From the NCBI GenBank assembly GCA_002345825.1, contig DDWD01000024.1:1-15507 (forward strand): DNA of 15,507 nucleotides, read 5' to 3'. Position 1 is the first letter of the stretch. Each line of letters starts with the position of its first letter. Below are positions 5,692 to 14,014 of this stretch, in pieces. The stretch is from Bacteroidales bacterium UBA2295 (lineage in GTDB: Bacteria > Bacteroidota > Bacteroidia > Bacteroidales > Tenuifilaceae). The translations under genes were made by a program, and so were the position numbers. Under the pieces are notes generated by a model. It saw nothing but the letters and a program-made list of their open reading frames with translations, was not told where the DNA came from and ran no database searches.

Positions 5692-8601
5692 CTAGAAGGA
5701 TATTAAAAACTCGGTGAGGTTAGCATTATGATCGAGCTGTAGTTTTTTCCGCAATCGGTAGCGGCTTATCTCAACACCCCTAACGGAAATATTCATGAGT
5801 GGGGCAATCTCTTTGGTAGAGATATTCATTTTTAGGTAAGCACATAAGCGCAACTCCTTGGGAGTTAGATCGGGGTATCGGTCTTTTAACCTACCAATAA
5901 AATCTTGATGCACTTCATCAAAGTAACTGTTGAAAAGTTCCCAACCCTTTTCATTTTTCAGATCCTTGTTGATCTTTTTAAGAAGGTTGTTTACATTCTG
6001 TTTCTCAGGGCTATCAGAAGGGATGTTCTTTATGAGCCGAGTAAGATCTTCGCGCAGGTATGTTAGGGTCTTGTTTTTTTGAATTAGATGGAGCGTAGCG
6101 TTGGCTAGCTCTTTATTTTTAAACTTCATCTCATTACGCAGGCTTTCGTTCCGTAGGTGCATAATCTCCTTCTCGCTTAGAGCGGTTTGCTCTTTAAACA
6201 TCTTTTCGCGTTGCGCCAAACGTTTTTCATGCCTAAGTTTTTCACGTAATCGGGTTTTAAGTATTCGTTTGCGGATATAGTAGAAGTTGCCCAAAAGCAC
6301 TAGGGTTAAAATAATTGAATATGTAATGTATGCTCCCTTCGATCGGAGGAATGGGGGTTTTACGGTAAAGTGAAAACTTTTGATATTGGTCTCTGTTCCA
6401 AATGAATTCTTAGCTTTAACCTGAAATGTGTAGTTCCCCTCTCGAAGATTGGTGTACTCCTTAAAATTCATAGCATCCCAGGTGGACCACCTGGAGTCGA
6501 AGCCAATAAGGCGATAGGAGAACATTGTCTTTTCGGGTCGCTCAAACGATGGGCTGGTAAAACGGAACGTTACTGAGTTAGACCCATAGGGTATCTCATT
6601 GGGTTCGTATCCATTTTTGGTAATGGTGTGATGCGATTCTGACACGTTTTGTTTTCCATAGAAAGTTGTTTCGGTTATGAAAACTTCTTCTGGGTCTTTA
6701 TAATCCTTGATAATATTTGAGGAGTAGTGAATTAATCCTTTTTGAGACCCAATAAAAACGTTTTGCGGATCGTAGGTGTAAATATTCTGAAAGGCTGGCA
6801 GCAGGATATCGTTAATATCGGAGAAAGGGGCTGTAATATCAATGTAGTTACCATCCTCAAGTAATCGCATTAACCCCAAGTAGGTATCGGTAAAGTACCA
6901 CAAATTTCCATTTATATCCTGATGCAACTTATCAATAAAGCCTTTGCTTTCCAGTATTTTACCTATTCCATTGGCAACCCTAAATGTATCGGATGATGAA
7001 TCATATGTATATATTCCGGTCCGAGTTGTAACATACATTGTAGAATTGATAGTTTGAATATTGTACGGCAACTCTGAGGGTAATCCGGCATTCGATCGGT
7101 ATAGCTTGATATCAACTACCGAATCCAACGAGCTGGATAGTTTTAGCTTAAAAAGACCTCGGTACCCATGCGATACCCACAGACTTTGATCTTGATCGAG
7201 AAATAAACTCCTACTAGACTCGCCATACCCAGCTATTTGTTGAGCATTCTGCCATTGTCCATTGCTGTTATGCAATGTTACCAGGCCATTGTAAGTACCT
7301 GCCAAAACCTTATTGCTCTCATTCGGCAATTTCTGAAAAGTCCAAAATCCTCTTCTGTCCGAAATTTGATTTGCCGACATCCCATTGATTGTAAAACAAC
7401 CGTAATTGTGTCCACAAAAAAGGGTGTTGTCTATCACCTCAAGGGTCCACACTTGACCATCGGTACCCTTTATCAACTCAAATCCATCCTTGGTTAGGTT
7501 GTTGTTGCTGAACTTACTGAGCGCCTTAGCATAAAGTCCCTGATTTGTACCTACATACAAAATTCCGTTATGCACTATGGATGAGTAGGCACTTTCGATG
7601 TTGAAATTGTAGTTAAGAAAGGTAAGTGGCGAACTAACCTCCAGGTAATCAATTCCATTATCTAGTCCTAGCCACAAGTTGTTTCTCTTATCCTCAAAAA
7701 GGCTTAACACTGTGTTATTCTGCAATCCCCTATACCTATTCAGATGCTGGAGGATTTCGCCCTTAATATTACTTATGTATATTCCATTGCTTACCGATCC
7801 AAATGCCAAATCGCCTGTTGAAAGATTTAGCGCTGAGAAAAGATTATTATCACGAAGTTTATCATTAACATCGGACTGCCAAGGTTTAATAGCTTTACTT
7901 ATTCTATCGAAAAGGAAAAGCCCCTCGTTGGAGGTTCCAATTAGCAAATTCCTACCATCGAGCTGAAGCACACACCTTAACTCGTTTCGAAAAAAAATTG
8001 GGTTATCGCTGATAGTAACCAAACTATCGCCCACTAGCTGCATGAATCCATTATCAACGTCAACTACATAGAACAAATCGTTTACATTGTGGAACATGCT
8101 GAACTTGCTTATTGGTTTGATTACCTTGAAGGTTCCTGATGAATATCTGAAAATATAGTTATACGATTGGAATATGATGCCATCATGCATCTTATAAATA
8201 TTCCAAATCTCATCGAAATTGGTAAACTCCTTTGGTATTAGACTTTTCAGCGAGTTGTACTGCAGCTTACCCTCAGCATTGGGCGCGAGAAAACCAATCT
8301 CTTCGAATGCACCTGTATAAATGGTATCGCCAACCGCAAGCACTGAACGAACAACCGATGCATTGGGAACAGGATAGATTTTCCAGCCAGTTCCATCATA
8401 CTCGAGCACACCATCATTATTGCCGAAATACACAAATCCCTTGCTGTTCTGGGTAATACTCCAATTCTGAGTACTAGCATTGTATACGCTTTTGCTATGA
8501 TTTACAATGCTGGGCAGCCCAATGCTTTTGATTTGGGCATTTGTAGACACACCACCAAAAAGCAAAACAGAAAACAGGGTAAAGAAAATCCTTTTTCTCA
8601 T
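5692..8601 (-). CDS. Transmembrane one-component regulator: periplasmic propellers, Y_Y_Y domain, LuxR-type HTH
   Basis: This is a probable glycan-sensing activator of the neighbouring PUL. I chose ATG at 8601-8599 (MRKRIFFTLF, 969 aa); the frame also opens at TTG 8607, which adds two residues and is less likely. Positions here are counted from the TTG. There is a signal peptide to about residue 24 (TNAQ). Divergent two-component-regulator propeller repeats span about 40-630 (e.g. LWLGLDNGIDYL 311-322, LYVGTNQGLY 350-359, LWYFTD 569-574). A Y_Y_Y domain is at about 670-750 (FSYRLIGFDSRWSTW, YTFQVKAKN). A single membrane helix is at about 759-778. A charged coiled coil runs over 780-855. A C-terminal HTH follows, with DLTPKELRLCAYLKMNISTKEIA then SVRGVEISRYRLRKKL. 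No HisKA, HATPase or receiver domain is present. The signal must therefore pass directly from periplasm to a membrane-tethered DNA-binding domain, or through a partner. It lies directly upstream of the PUL on the same strand. The architecture is clear; target and ligand are inferred. Confidence 0.92.
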   Translation of the reverse strand: MRKRIFFTLFSVLLFGGVSTNAQIKSIGLPSIVNHSKSVYNASTQNWSITQNSKGFVYFGNNDGVLEYDGTGWKIYPVPNASVVRSVLAVGDTIYTGAFEEIGFLAPNAEGKLQYNSLKSLIPKEFTNFDEIWNIYKMHDGIIFQSYNYIFRYSSGTFKVIKPISKFSMFHNVNDLFYVVDVDNGFMQLVGDSLVTISDNPIFFRNELRCVLQLDGRNLLIGTSNEGLFLFDRISKAIKPWQSDVNDKLRDNNLFSALNLSTGDLAFGSVSNGIYISNIKGEILQHLNRYRGLQNNTVLSLFEDKRNNLWLGLDNGIDYLEVSSPLTFLNYNFNIESAYSSIVHNGILYVGTNQGLYAKALSKFSNNNLTKDGFELIKGTDGQVWTLEVIDNTLFCGHNYGCFTINGMSANQISDRRGFWTFQKLPNESNKVLAGTYNGLVTLHNSNGQWQNAQQIAGYGESSRSLFLDQDQSLWVSHGYRGLFKLKLSSSLDSVVDIKLYRSNAGLPSELPYNIQTINSTMYVTTRTGIYTYDSSSDTFRVANGIGKILESKGFIDKLHQDINGNLWYFTDTYLGLMRLLEDGNYIDITAPFSDINDILLPAFQNIYTYDPQNVFIGSQKGLIHYSSNIIKDYKDPEEVFITETTFYGKQNVSESHHTITKNGYEPNEIPYGSNSVTFRFTSPSFERPEKTMFSYRLIGFDSRWSTWDAMNFKEYTNLREGNYTFQVKAKNSFGTETNIKSFHFTVKPPFLRSKGAYITYSIILTLVLLGNFYYIRKRILKTRLREKLRHEKRLAQREKMFKEQTALSEKEIMHLRNESLRNEMKFKNKELANATLHLIQKNKTLTYLREDLTRLIKNIPSDSPEKQNVNNLLKKINKDLKNEKGWELFNSYFDEVHQDFIGRLKDRYPDLTPKELRLCAYLKMNISTKEIAPLMNISVRGVEISRYRLRKKLQLDHNANLTEFLISF

Positions 8602-8716
8602 TTCCAATAGTTTGAGAGTTGGTTAAATGTAAGGAATTGCTAATATAAAACAAACCATTGAAATGATTATTTACAAATTAGGCAAAAGCAATACGTTTAA
8701 TTTTGTTAGCACTAAG

Positions 8717-8738
8717 TAAGGCCATTCTGTCGGCCTTA
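8717..8738. repeat. Inverted repeat in divergent intergenic region
   Basis: TAAGGCC (8717-8723) and GGCCTTA (8732-8738) form a perfect 7-bp inverted repeat around an 8-nt loop. It lies in the 204-bp gap between the divergently transcribed regulator and SAM-family genes. Neither side has a U-tract, so it is not an ordinary terminator. An operator or a leader hairpin is possible. Confidence 0.4.
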
Positions 8739-8805
8739 AAAAAGACTGTATATAAATTTCGGGTAATGCATTTTTTTAGCCAATTTTGTTCCTCAATATC
8801 TTTGG

Positions 8806-9585
8806 ATGAAAGACCTAACCGAATACATACCGCTCATAACGCTTACAACCGATTGGGGACAGCATGACTACTACGTAGGGATGCTCAAGGGTAGCCTTCT
8901 TTCATCATTACCCCTTGTACAAATTATCGATCTTTCACACGATGTAGCGAGTTTCAATATCCATAATGCTGCTTTTGTGGTGAAAAATAGCTTTCATTTT
9001 TTCCCAAGCGGAAGCATACATTTAATCATGGTTAACAGCGAAGCCAACGCCAGCTCACGCATTCTCATCTGCAAATCGCATAATCACTTTTTTGTCACCC
9101 CCGACAATGGTACAATCGGGCTCCTTTTTAACGAACCCCCCGAAGACATTTACGAGGTTCCCTTTACCCCCGATGGCAGTTTTGCATCGCTACCTGCTTA
9201 CGTTAAGGCTGTTAAAAACATTATGGATGAAACCCTAGGTGAGCGTATTACCGATTTTGATAAGCGAATAGCATTCAAGGCAACTATCGACGAATCGGTT
9301 ATAACTGGGAGCATAATTTACATCGATTCATACCAAAATGCTATTACCAACATCTCTAGGAGTAATTTTGACAGGGTAAGGCAAAACCGTAACTACAACA
9401 TCTACGTGCAAAGCAATCATAACAAAATATCGAAGCTTAGCACAGGTTACAAACAGGTTGATTCGGGGGAGTTGCTGGCGCTGTTCAACTCGGCAAATTT
9501 GTTAGAAATTGCCATTAGAAATGGGTATGCTGCCGAGCTGCTAAGCCTAAGGGCCGGAGGAACTGTCCGTATTAATTTTATTTAA
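8806..9585 (+). CDS. SAM hydroxide adenosyltransferase (DUF62/chlorinase-fluorinase superfamily) protein, divergent active site
   Basis: The best-studied relatives hydrolyse S-adenosylmethionine to adenosine and methionine, or halogenate it. The 259-aa length is normal for the family. The N-terminal domain shows ITLTTDWGQHDYYVGMLKG (residues 11-29, with the conserved Asp16 and YVG..KG) and PDNG (99-102). The C-terminal domain shows YIDSYQNAITNIS (172-184) and a conserved end, SGELLALFNSANLLEIAIRNG (from 220). The usual VDPGVG motif carrying the catalytic Asp is here VNSEAN (76-81). The usual FHGRD-type segment carrying the catalytic His reads SFASLP (125-130); only Arg85 remains of the Asp-Arg-His set. 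From memory, other Bacteroidota homologues share VN(P/S)E at this place. This is therefore probably a phylum-specific subfamily rather than a decayed copy, and its reaction is uncertain. The gene is divergent from the PUL regulator and convergent with the sensor kinase, with no evident operon partner. Confidence 0.88.
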   Translation: MKDLTEYIPLITLTTDWGQHDYYVGMLKGSLLSSLPLVQIIDLSHDVASFNIHNAAFVVKNSFHFFPSGSIHLIMVNSEANASSRILICKSHNHFFVTPDNGTIGLLFNEPPEDIYEVPFTPDGSFASLPAYVKAVKNIMDETLGERITDFDKRIAFKATIDESVITGSIIYIDSYQNAITNISRSNFDRVRQNRNYNIYVQSNHNKISKLSTGYKQVDSGELLALFNSANLLEIAIRNGYAAELLSLRAGGTVRINFI

Positions 9586-9600
9586 GGTTTAAACCATTGC

Positions 9601-12600
9601 CTATTGGCATCGAATGGGAAGTTTTAGCATTACCGTTGTACCTTTATGCTCCTCCGATTCGAATTTAATCTCACCACCATGCTCCTTCACTATGGCATAA
9701 ACCAATGATAAGCCAAGGCCAACCCCTTCACCGGGCTCTTTGGTGGTGAAAAATGGATCGGTAATTTTGGAGATTAAATCCTTTCTAATTCCGCATCCCG
9801 TATCGGCTATTTCAATCAGTATATCGTTTTGATTTACCTTGGTTGATATGGAGATTTCCCCATTGTTTTCGATAGACTGGTCTGCATTGAAAAGAATATT
9901 AAAAAACATTTGATGCAATCGGCCCTCATTACCCCTAATTGGAGGTAATTCGTCAGAAAAATTTGTTTTTACAGCTATTCTATCTGCAAATCGTTGCTTG
10001 AGCAGAAAAAGACAATTATCAATTATGCTATGAACATCACATGTATTTGTATAGCTATCTGTTTCTCTGCTAAACTGATCCAATGTTTGAATAATAGTAG
10101 TAACCCTAACCACGCCCTCCATAATTATATCAACTAATGGTAACAATTCCTTTTGGTGTGCTTGTAAATTCTCATTTACATACTTCTCCAGTATGGTAAC
10201 GCCTCCATGTATAAAGTTTAGCGGATTATTAATTTCATGAGAAATTCCGGAAGTAAGTACACCAACAGTGGCCATCTTTTCTGATTGAATAAGCTGGATT
10301 TGAGTACTTTTAAGTTTTTCTAACGCCGTTTCTAATTGTTCATTCTTTAGGTATAACTCTTTGGTCCTGTTTTTCACACTGCTCTCTAAAACGGCCTTAT
10401 CCTTCCTTAGCCTATACGTCCTATATCTTATGTACAAAATAACTAAAAGAACAAATGCTACTACTTGTACAAAAATAAACCAGGGCCTTTTCCAAAGTGG
10501 TGGAACTATTTGTATTTGGAATTCAACAGGCTCATAGTTCCATACCAAATCGTTATTGCTTCCTTTAACCTTAAATGTGTATTTCCCTGGGTTTAGGTTG
10601 GTGAATGTTACGGAATTATCGGTTCCTGTCTCTATCCATTCATTATTAAATCCCTCGAGGGTATAGGAGAATTTATTTTTTTGTGGATTAGTAAAATCCA
10701 ACGAAGCAAAATCGATGGAAAAAAGGTAATCCATATGCGTGAGGGTTACTCTATTGTCGATATGCAGATTATATACGAAGGGAATTAAAGAATTATCCCA
10801 AATTGATTTTGACAAGATCTTAAAATCGGTAATTGTAACCTTAGGAATATATGGATTTTTTGTAACCTGCTTTGGATGAAAATATGTAAGGGCTGCATTC
10901 CCACCAAAGTAAAGTTTTCCATCAGAACTCTTGTGGAATGAATTCCTATTAAACCCATTAACCTCGATGCCATCATCGTAAGAAAATGAAATAAAGCTAC
11001 TATCGCTAAGCGAATACCTATACAACACTCCAGTGGTAACAATCCATAAATTCTTGTAATCATCCTCAACCATTCCTATAATTGTGCTTTTCTTTAATTC
11101 TTGATTGTTAGGATGTTGCTCAGTCAACCTGTTCTCCTTATCCAGCTTTAGCAAACCCCTTGATTCTGTTCCAATCCATATGTCGCCGTGGCTATCGCAG
11201 AAAAGAGTCATAAGGTTAAGCGTTTTCAGAAAATTAAGTGAGTCGTTAATGTTTGGCACAAAATGGGTAAACTCCTCCATTTTAGGGTCAAACTCATACA
11301 AACCACTTTGATACGATCCTACCCAAATTCTATCCTGCTTGTCCTGTATAACTGAATTAACATAGTTGTCGTTAGTCTTAAATGCATAATTAAATGAACT
11401 ATGCTTGTATGAGTTGAACGTAAGGTTTGATTCATCACTAGTAACCAGCTTGTTCAAGCCCTGAGCAGTTCCAAACCATAGCTGGGCTTCATTGTCCTGA
11501 AAAATACAGTTAATCTGATTGCTACTTAGGCTTGATTTATTGCTGGGGTTACTTACAAATTTTTGAAAGTATAATCCATTCTCCCGCCTCTGTATTCTGT
11601 TTAACCCTCCCTGATACGTACCAGCCCATACAACATCATTCGAATCCACAAGAACAGACCATACCCTATTGTTACTCAAACTATTTTCGTTTCCAGGTAT
11701 ATTTGTAAAATGGTAAAACTGATGATTTTTTGTATTAAACCGCGTTAAGCCGCCTCCATCAGTTCCAATCCAAATATTACCCTTTTTGTCGCTACTTATG
11801 GCCGTAATGTTATGCTGAGATAAACTTTGCTTTGCTGTTGGGTTGTGCCTTAGGTTATTGAATTTTTTTGGTTTTAAATCGATTTTGCTCAAGCCTCCTC
11901 CTCGGGTTCCAATCCAAAACACTTTTGAATTATCTTCGAACAGATACTCAATTCGATTACTGCTTATGCTATAGTCGTTATTAGGATCGTTCATGTAATG
12001 GGTAAATTCACCTGTTTCGGGATTAAACATATTTAGGCCTCCCTCATAGGTTCCAACCCAGAGGTTTCCATTGGAATCCTTTAATAAGCAATCCGCCTTA
12101 TCGTCGCTAATACTCTTTTCGTTGGATGAAATGTGTGTATATCGCTTAAACGTATTGGTTTTTGGGTCGAAATGGTTTAATCCGCCCCCGTGAATAGCAA
12201 TCCACATAGTTCCGTCATCATTGGCAATCATGCTTTGAATAAAATTGCCGCTAAGGCTGTTCCTTGTATTAGGGCTGTGGTAATATCGATGAAAACGCCC
12301 ATTGGCAGAATCATAACGATTAAGTCCGTTTTCAGTGCCAATCCATAGGGTTCCGTCGGGCGTTTCGCACATACAGTTGGCCCTGTTCCCACTCAAACTA
12401 TTAGGATCGTTTTCAGAATAATTATATCTTGTAAAATTCTCACAATCATTATTGTACTTATTCACTCCCCCATCGGGCGTTCCAAACCATAAGTTGCCCT
12501 TGCTATCCTCAAAAATGAATATTATTTGGTTATTGCTTATCGAGTTTGAATCATTGGGTAAGTATGAAAAGTTTTTGAAAGTATTGGTAACAGGATTGTA

Positions 12601-12966
12601 CCTATCAATACCCCCACCAAATGTGCCAAACCAGTAATTGCCTGCTCTATCAATTAGTATCTTACCAAAATTACTTGTCGATAAAGAGTTGCTATTATCC
12701 ACTTCATTTCTAAACACCTTGATTTTCTTACCATCATATCTGTTAAGCCCATCCTGCGTGCCAAACCAAAGATATCCGTAATTATCCTGAACTATAGCGT
12801 AAACATTGTTGTGCGAAAGACCATCCCTTACGGTTAATCTACTAAACTTCAAATCATAACTATGTGAATAACTATTTATTGAAGCAATACATACTAGCAA
12901 GAAAACTAAATAAAGAGGTAAACAAAATTTGGAAAAGGTAGGGCGAGAGGTTTTCATAAAAGGCAT
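9601..12966 (-). CDS. Periplasmic-propeller sensor histidine kinase (Y_Y_Y, HisKA, HATPase), no receiver domain
   Basis: This 1121-aa inner-membrane sensor kinase starts at ATG 12966; ATG 12957 (MKTSRPTF) is an equally plausible start three codons later. The signal peptide/anchor is at about 10-33. Fourteen propeller-blade motifs of the LWxGT type occur between residues 66 and 689 (LWFGT 66, 159 and 496; LWIGT 207; IWIGT 398 and 596), as for two seven-bladed propellers. A Y_Y_Y domain spans about 730-820 (FSYTLEGFNNEW, YTFKVKGSN). The membrane helix is at about 828-847 and a coiled coil at 850-895. The HisKA domain has SGISHEINNPLN with phosphoacceptor His910. The HATPase domain has an N box around 1018-1032, DTGCGI (1055-1060), PFFTTKEPGEG and GVGLGLSL (1081-1088). 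It ends there, so it lacks the receiver and AraC domains of hybrid two-component systems. All catalytic boxes look intact. No response regulator is adjacent. Its ligand may be a glycan, by analogy with related sensors. Confidence 0.94.
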   Translation of the reverse strand: MPFMKTSRPTFSKFCLPLYLVFLLVCIASINSYSHSYDLKFSRLTVRDGLSHNNVYAIVQDNYGYLWFGTQDGLNRYDGKKIKVFRNEVDNSNSLSTSNFGKILIDRAGNYWFGTFGGGIDRYNPVTNTFKNFSYLPNDSNSISNNQIIFIFEDSKGNLWFGTPDGGVNKYNNDCENFTRYNYSENDPNSLSGNRANCMCETPDGTLWIGTENGLNRYDSANGRFHRYYHSPNTRNSLSGNFIQSMIANDDGTMWIAIHGGGLNHFDPKTNTFKRYTHISSNEKSISDDKADCLLKDSNGNLWVGTYEGGLNMFNPETGEFTHYMNDPNNDYSISSNRIEYLFEDNSKVFWIGTRGGGLSKIDLKPKKFNNLRHNPTAKQSLSQHNITAISSDKKGNIWIGTDGGGLTRFNTKNHQFYHFTNIPGNENSLSNNRVWSVLVDSNDVVWAGTYQGGLNRIQRRENGLYFQKFVSNPSNKSSLSSNQINCIFQDNEAQLWFGTAQGLNKLVTSDESNLTFNSYKHSSFNYAFKTNDNYVNSVIQDKQDRIWVGSYQSGLYEFDPKMEEFTHFVPNINDSLNFLKTLNLMTLFCDSHGDIWIGTESRGLLKLDKENRLTEQHPNNQELKKSTIIGMVEDDYKNLWIVTTGVLYRYSLSDSSFISFSYDDGIEVNGFNRNSFHKSSDGKLYFGGNAALTYFHPKQVTKNPYIPKVTITDFKILSKSIWDNSLIPFVYNLHIDNRVTLTHMDYLFSIDFASLDFTNPQKNKFSYTLEGFNNEWIETGTDNSVTFTNLNPGKYTFKVKGSNNDLVWNYEPVEFQIQIVPPLWKRPWFIFVQVVAFVLLVILYIRYRTYRLRKDKAVLESSVKNRTKELYLKNEQLETALEKLKSTQIQLIQSEKMATVGVLTSGISHEINNPLNFIHGGVTILEKYVNENLQAHQKELLPLVDIIMEGVVRVTTIIQTLDQFSRETDSYTNTCDVHSIIDNCLFLLKQRFADRIAVKTNFSDELPPIRGNEGRLHQMFFNILFNADQSIENNGEISISTKVNQNDILIEIADTGCGIRKDLISKITDPFFTTKEPGEGVGLGLSLVYAIVKEHGGEIKFESEEHKGTTVMLKLPIRCQ

Positions 12967-13181
12967 ATTTTAGTCGTTTATAAATATATGGTAAGTTTAG
13001 GATAGAGAACTAAATAAATGAGTAAAAAAAAAGTAAAAAATTCACTATGAGTCTTATATTATGTACGTTAATGGTATGTTATATTCGTTTTTAAATAGAT
13101 GTACACTTTAAAAATGGGTTCATTTGTAAATACCAATCGTTACAAGCAATAACTTTTAGCCTAAGATGGTATATTAATTTC

Positions 13182-13189
13182 TAACTTTG
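13182..13189 (+). promoter_or_regulatory. Candidate -7 box for mazG
   Basis: TAACTTTG matches the Bacteroidota consensus TAnnTTTG exactly. It lies 37 bp before the mazG ATG, giving a leader of about 30 nt. No clear -33 TTTG is found at the expected distance. The rest of the 260-bp divergent gap (12967-13226) is AT-rich, with a nine-A run at 13024-13032. I see no coding sequence in it. Confidence 0.4.
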
Positions 13190-13226
13190 TTGTCAAATTT
13201 TGTTTGAAATCTTCTACTAGAATTCT

Positions 13227-14006
13227 ATGAAAAAACCCGATGAGGCCTTTATGCGCCTACTTAATATTATGGACGAACTTCGCGAGAAGTGTCCTTGGGA
13301 TAGGGAGCAAACCTTTGAAAGCATACGAAACCTAACCATTGAGGAAACCTATGAGCTAGCCGACGCTATTCTGGAGAAAGATCTGGAGAACGTTAAGAAG
13401 GAACTTGGTGATTTGCTGCTACACATAGTTTTCTACTCCAAAATTGCCTCGGAGACCAACACCTTTGATATTACCGATGTGATAAACCAGCTATGCGACA
13501 AGCTAATTTACCGTCATCCACACGTTTTTGGGACCACCCAGGTGAATGATTCTGGAGATGTTGTGAAGAACTGGGAGCAGATAAAAATGTCGGAGAAGCA
13601 AGGCAACAAAACTGTGCTTTCGGGCGTACCCAAATCGCTTTCGGCGCTTATTAAGGCTAATAGAATACAGGAGAAAGTGCGCGCTGTAGGTTTCGACTGG
13701 GAGGAGCGCCAACAGGTTTGGGAAAAGGTAAACGAAGAGCTTAACGAGGTTCAATGTGAAATTGAAAAAGGAGATCAGAATAGGATTGAGGCCGAATTTG
13801 GCGACCTGATATTCTCCGTGGTAAACGCTGCTCGGCTTTACAATATCGACCCCGAAACGGCTCTGGAACGCACCAACAAAAAGTTTATGAAACGCTTTGG
13901 TTACCTCGAGAGCAAAACCATTAAGGAGGGTCGCTCGCTTAAAACCATGACCCTTGACGAGATGAACGAGATTTGGGAGCAAGCCAAAGCTTTCGATAAA
14001 CCCTAA
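13227..14006 (+). CDS. mazG: MazG nucleoside triphosphate pyrophosphohydrolase
   Basis: MazG converts NTPs, including aberrant nucleotides, to NMP and pyrophosphate in the cytoplasm, acting in nucleotide-pool cleaning and stress physiology. The 259-aa protein has the usual two-domain length. The N-terminal domain has CPWDREQTFESIR (22-34), the metal-binding EExxE (E39, E40, E43) and ExxD (E59, D62). The C-terminal domain repeats the pattern with E170, E171, E174 and E190, D193. Linker motifs YRHPHVFG (95-102) and GVPKSLSALIKANRIQEK (133-150) are typical of the family. Both metal-binding sets are intact. The stop is 8 bp before the ABC permease start, so the two are probably cotranscribed. Confidence 0.96.
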   Translation: MKKPDEAFMRLLNIMDELREKCPWDREQTFESIRNLTIEETYELADAILEKDLENVKKELGDLLLHIVFYSKIASETNTFDITDVINQLCDKLIYRHPHVFGTTQVNDSGDVVKNWEQIKMSEKQGNKTVLSGVPKSLSALIKANRIQEKVRAVGFDWEERQQVWEKVNEELNEVQCEIEKGDQNRIEAEFGDLIFSVVNAARLYNIDPETALERTNKKFMKRFGYLESKTIKEGRSLKTMTLDEMNEIWEQAKAFDKP

Positions 14007-14014
14007 ACACAGCT

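Noticed and set aside
8599..8607. TTG start at 8607 for the HTH regulator
   Set aside because: ATG at 8601 lies two codons downstream and begins a textbook signal peptide, MRKRIFFTLF; the TTG adds only two residues.
8781..8788. CAATTTTG as a -7 promoter box for the SAM-family gene
   Set aside because: It deviates from TAnnTTTG at the first base, has no -33 partner, and would leave a leader of only about 10 nt.
9601..12966. Repeated segments of the kinase gene considered as DNA tandem repeats
   Set aside because: The period reflects protein beta-propeller blades of about 50 residues; the nucleotide copies have diverged and are not near-identical repeats.
13024..13040. Homopolymeric A runs upstream of the sensor kinase, considered as a phase-variation tract
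   Set aside because: They are in a non-coding AT-rich gap, short, and not positioned between recognisable promoter elements.
13124..13145. Inverted repeat TTGTAA-N10-TTACAA upstream of mazG, considered as an operator
   Set aside because: Six-base arms in very AT-rich DNA are expected by chance; no second copy or regulator context was seen.
13503..13982. A 159-codon open frame on the minus strand
   Set aside because: It lies wholly antisense to mazG, whose protein shows both complete metal-binding motif sets; the antisense product matches no family I recognise.
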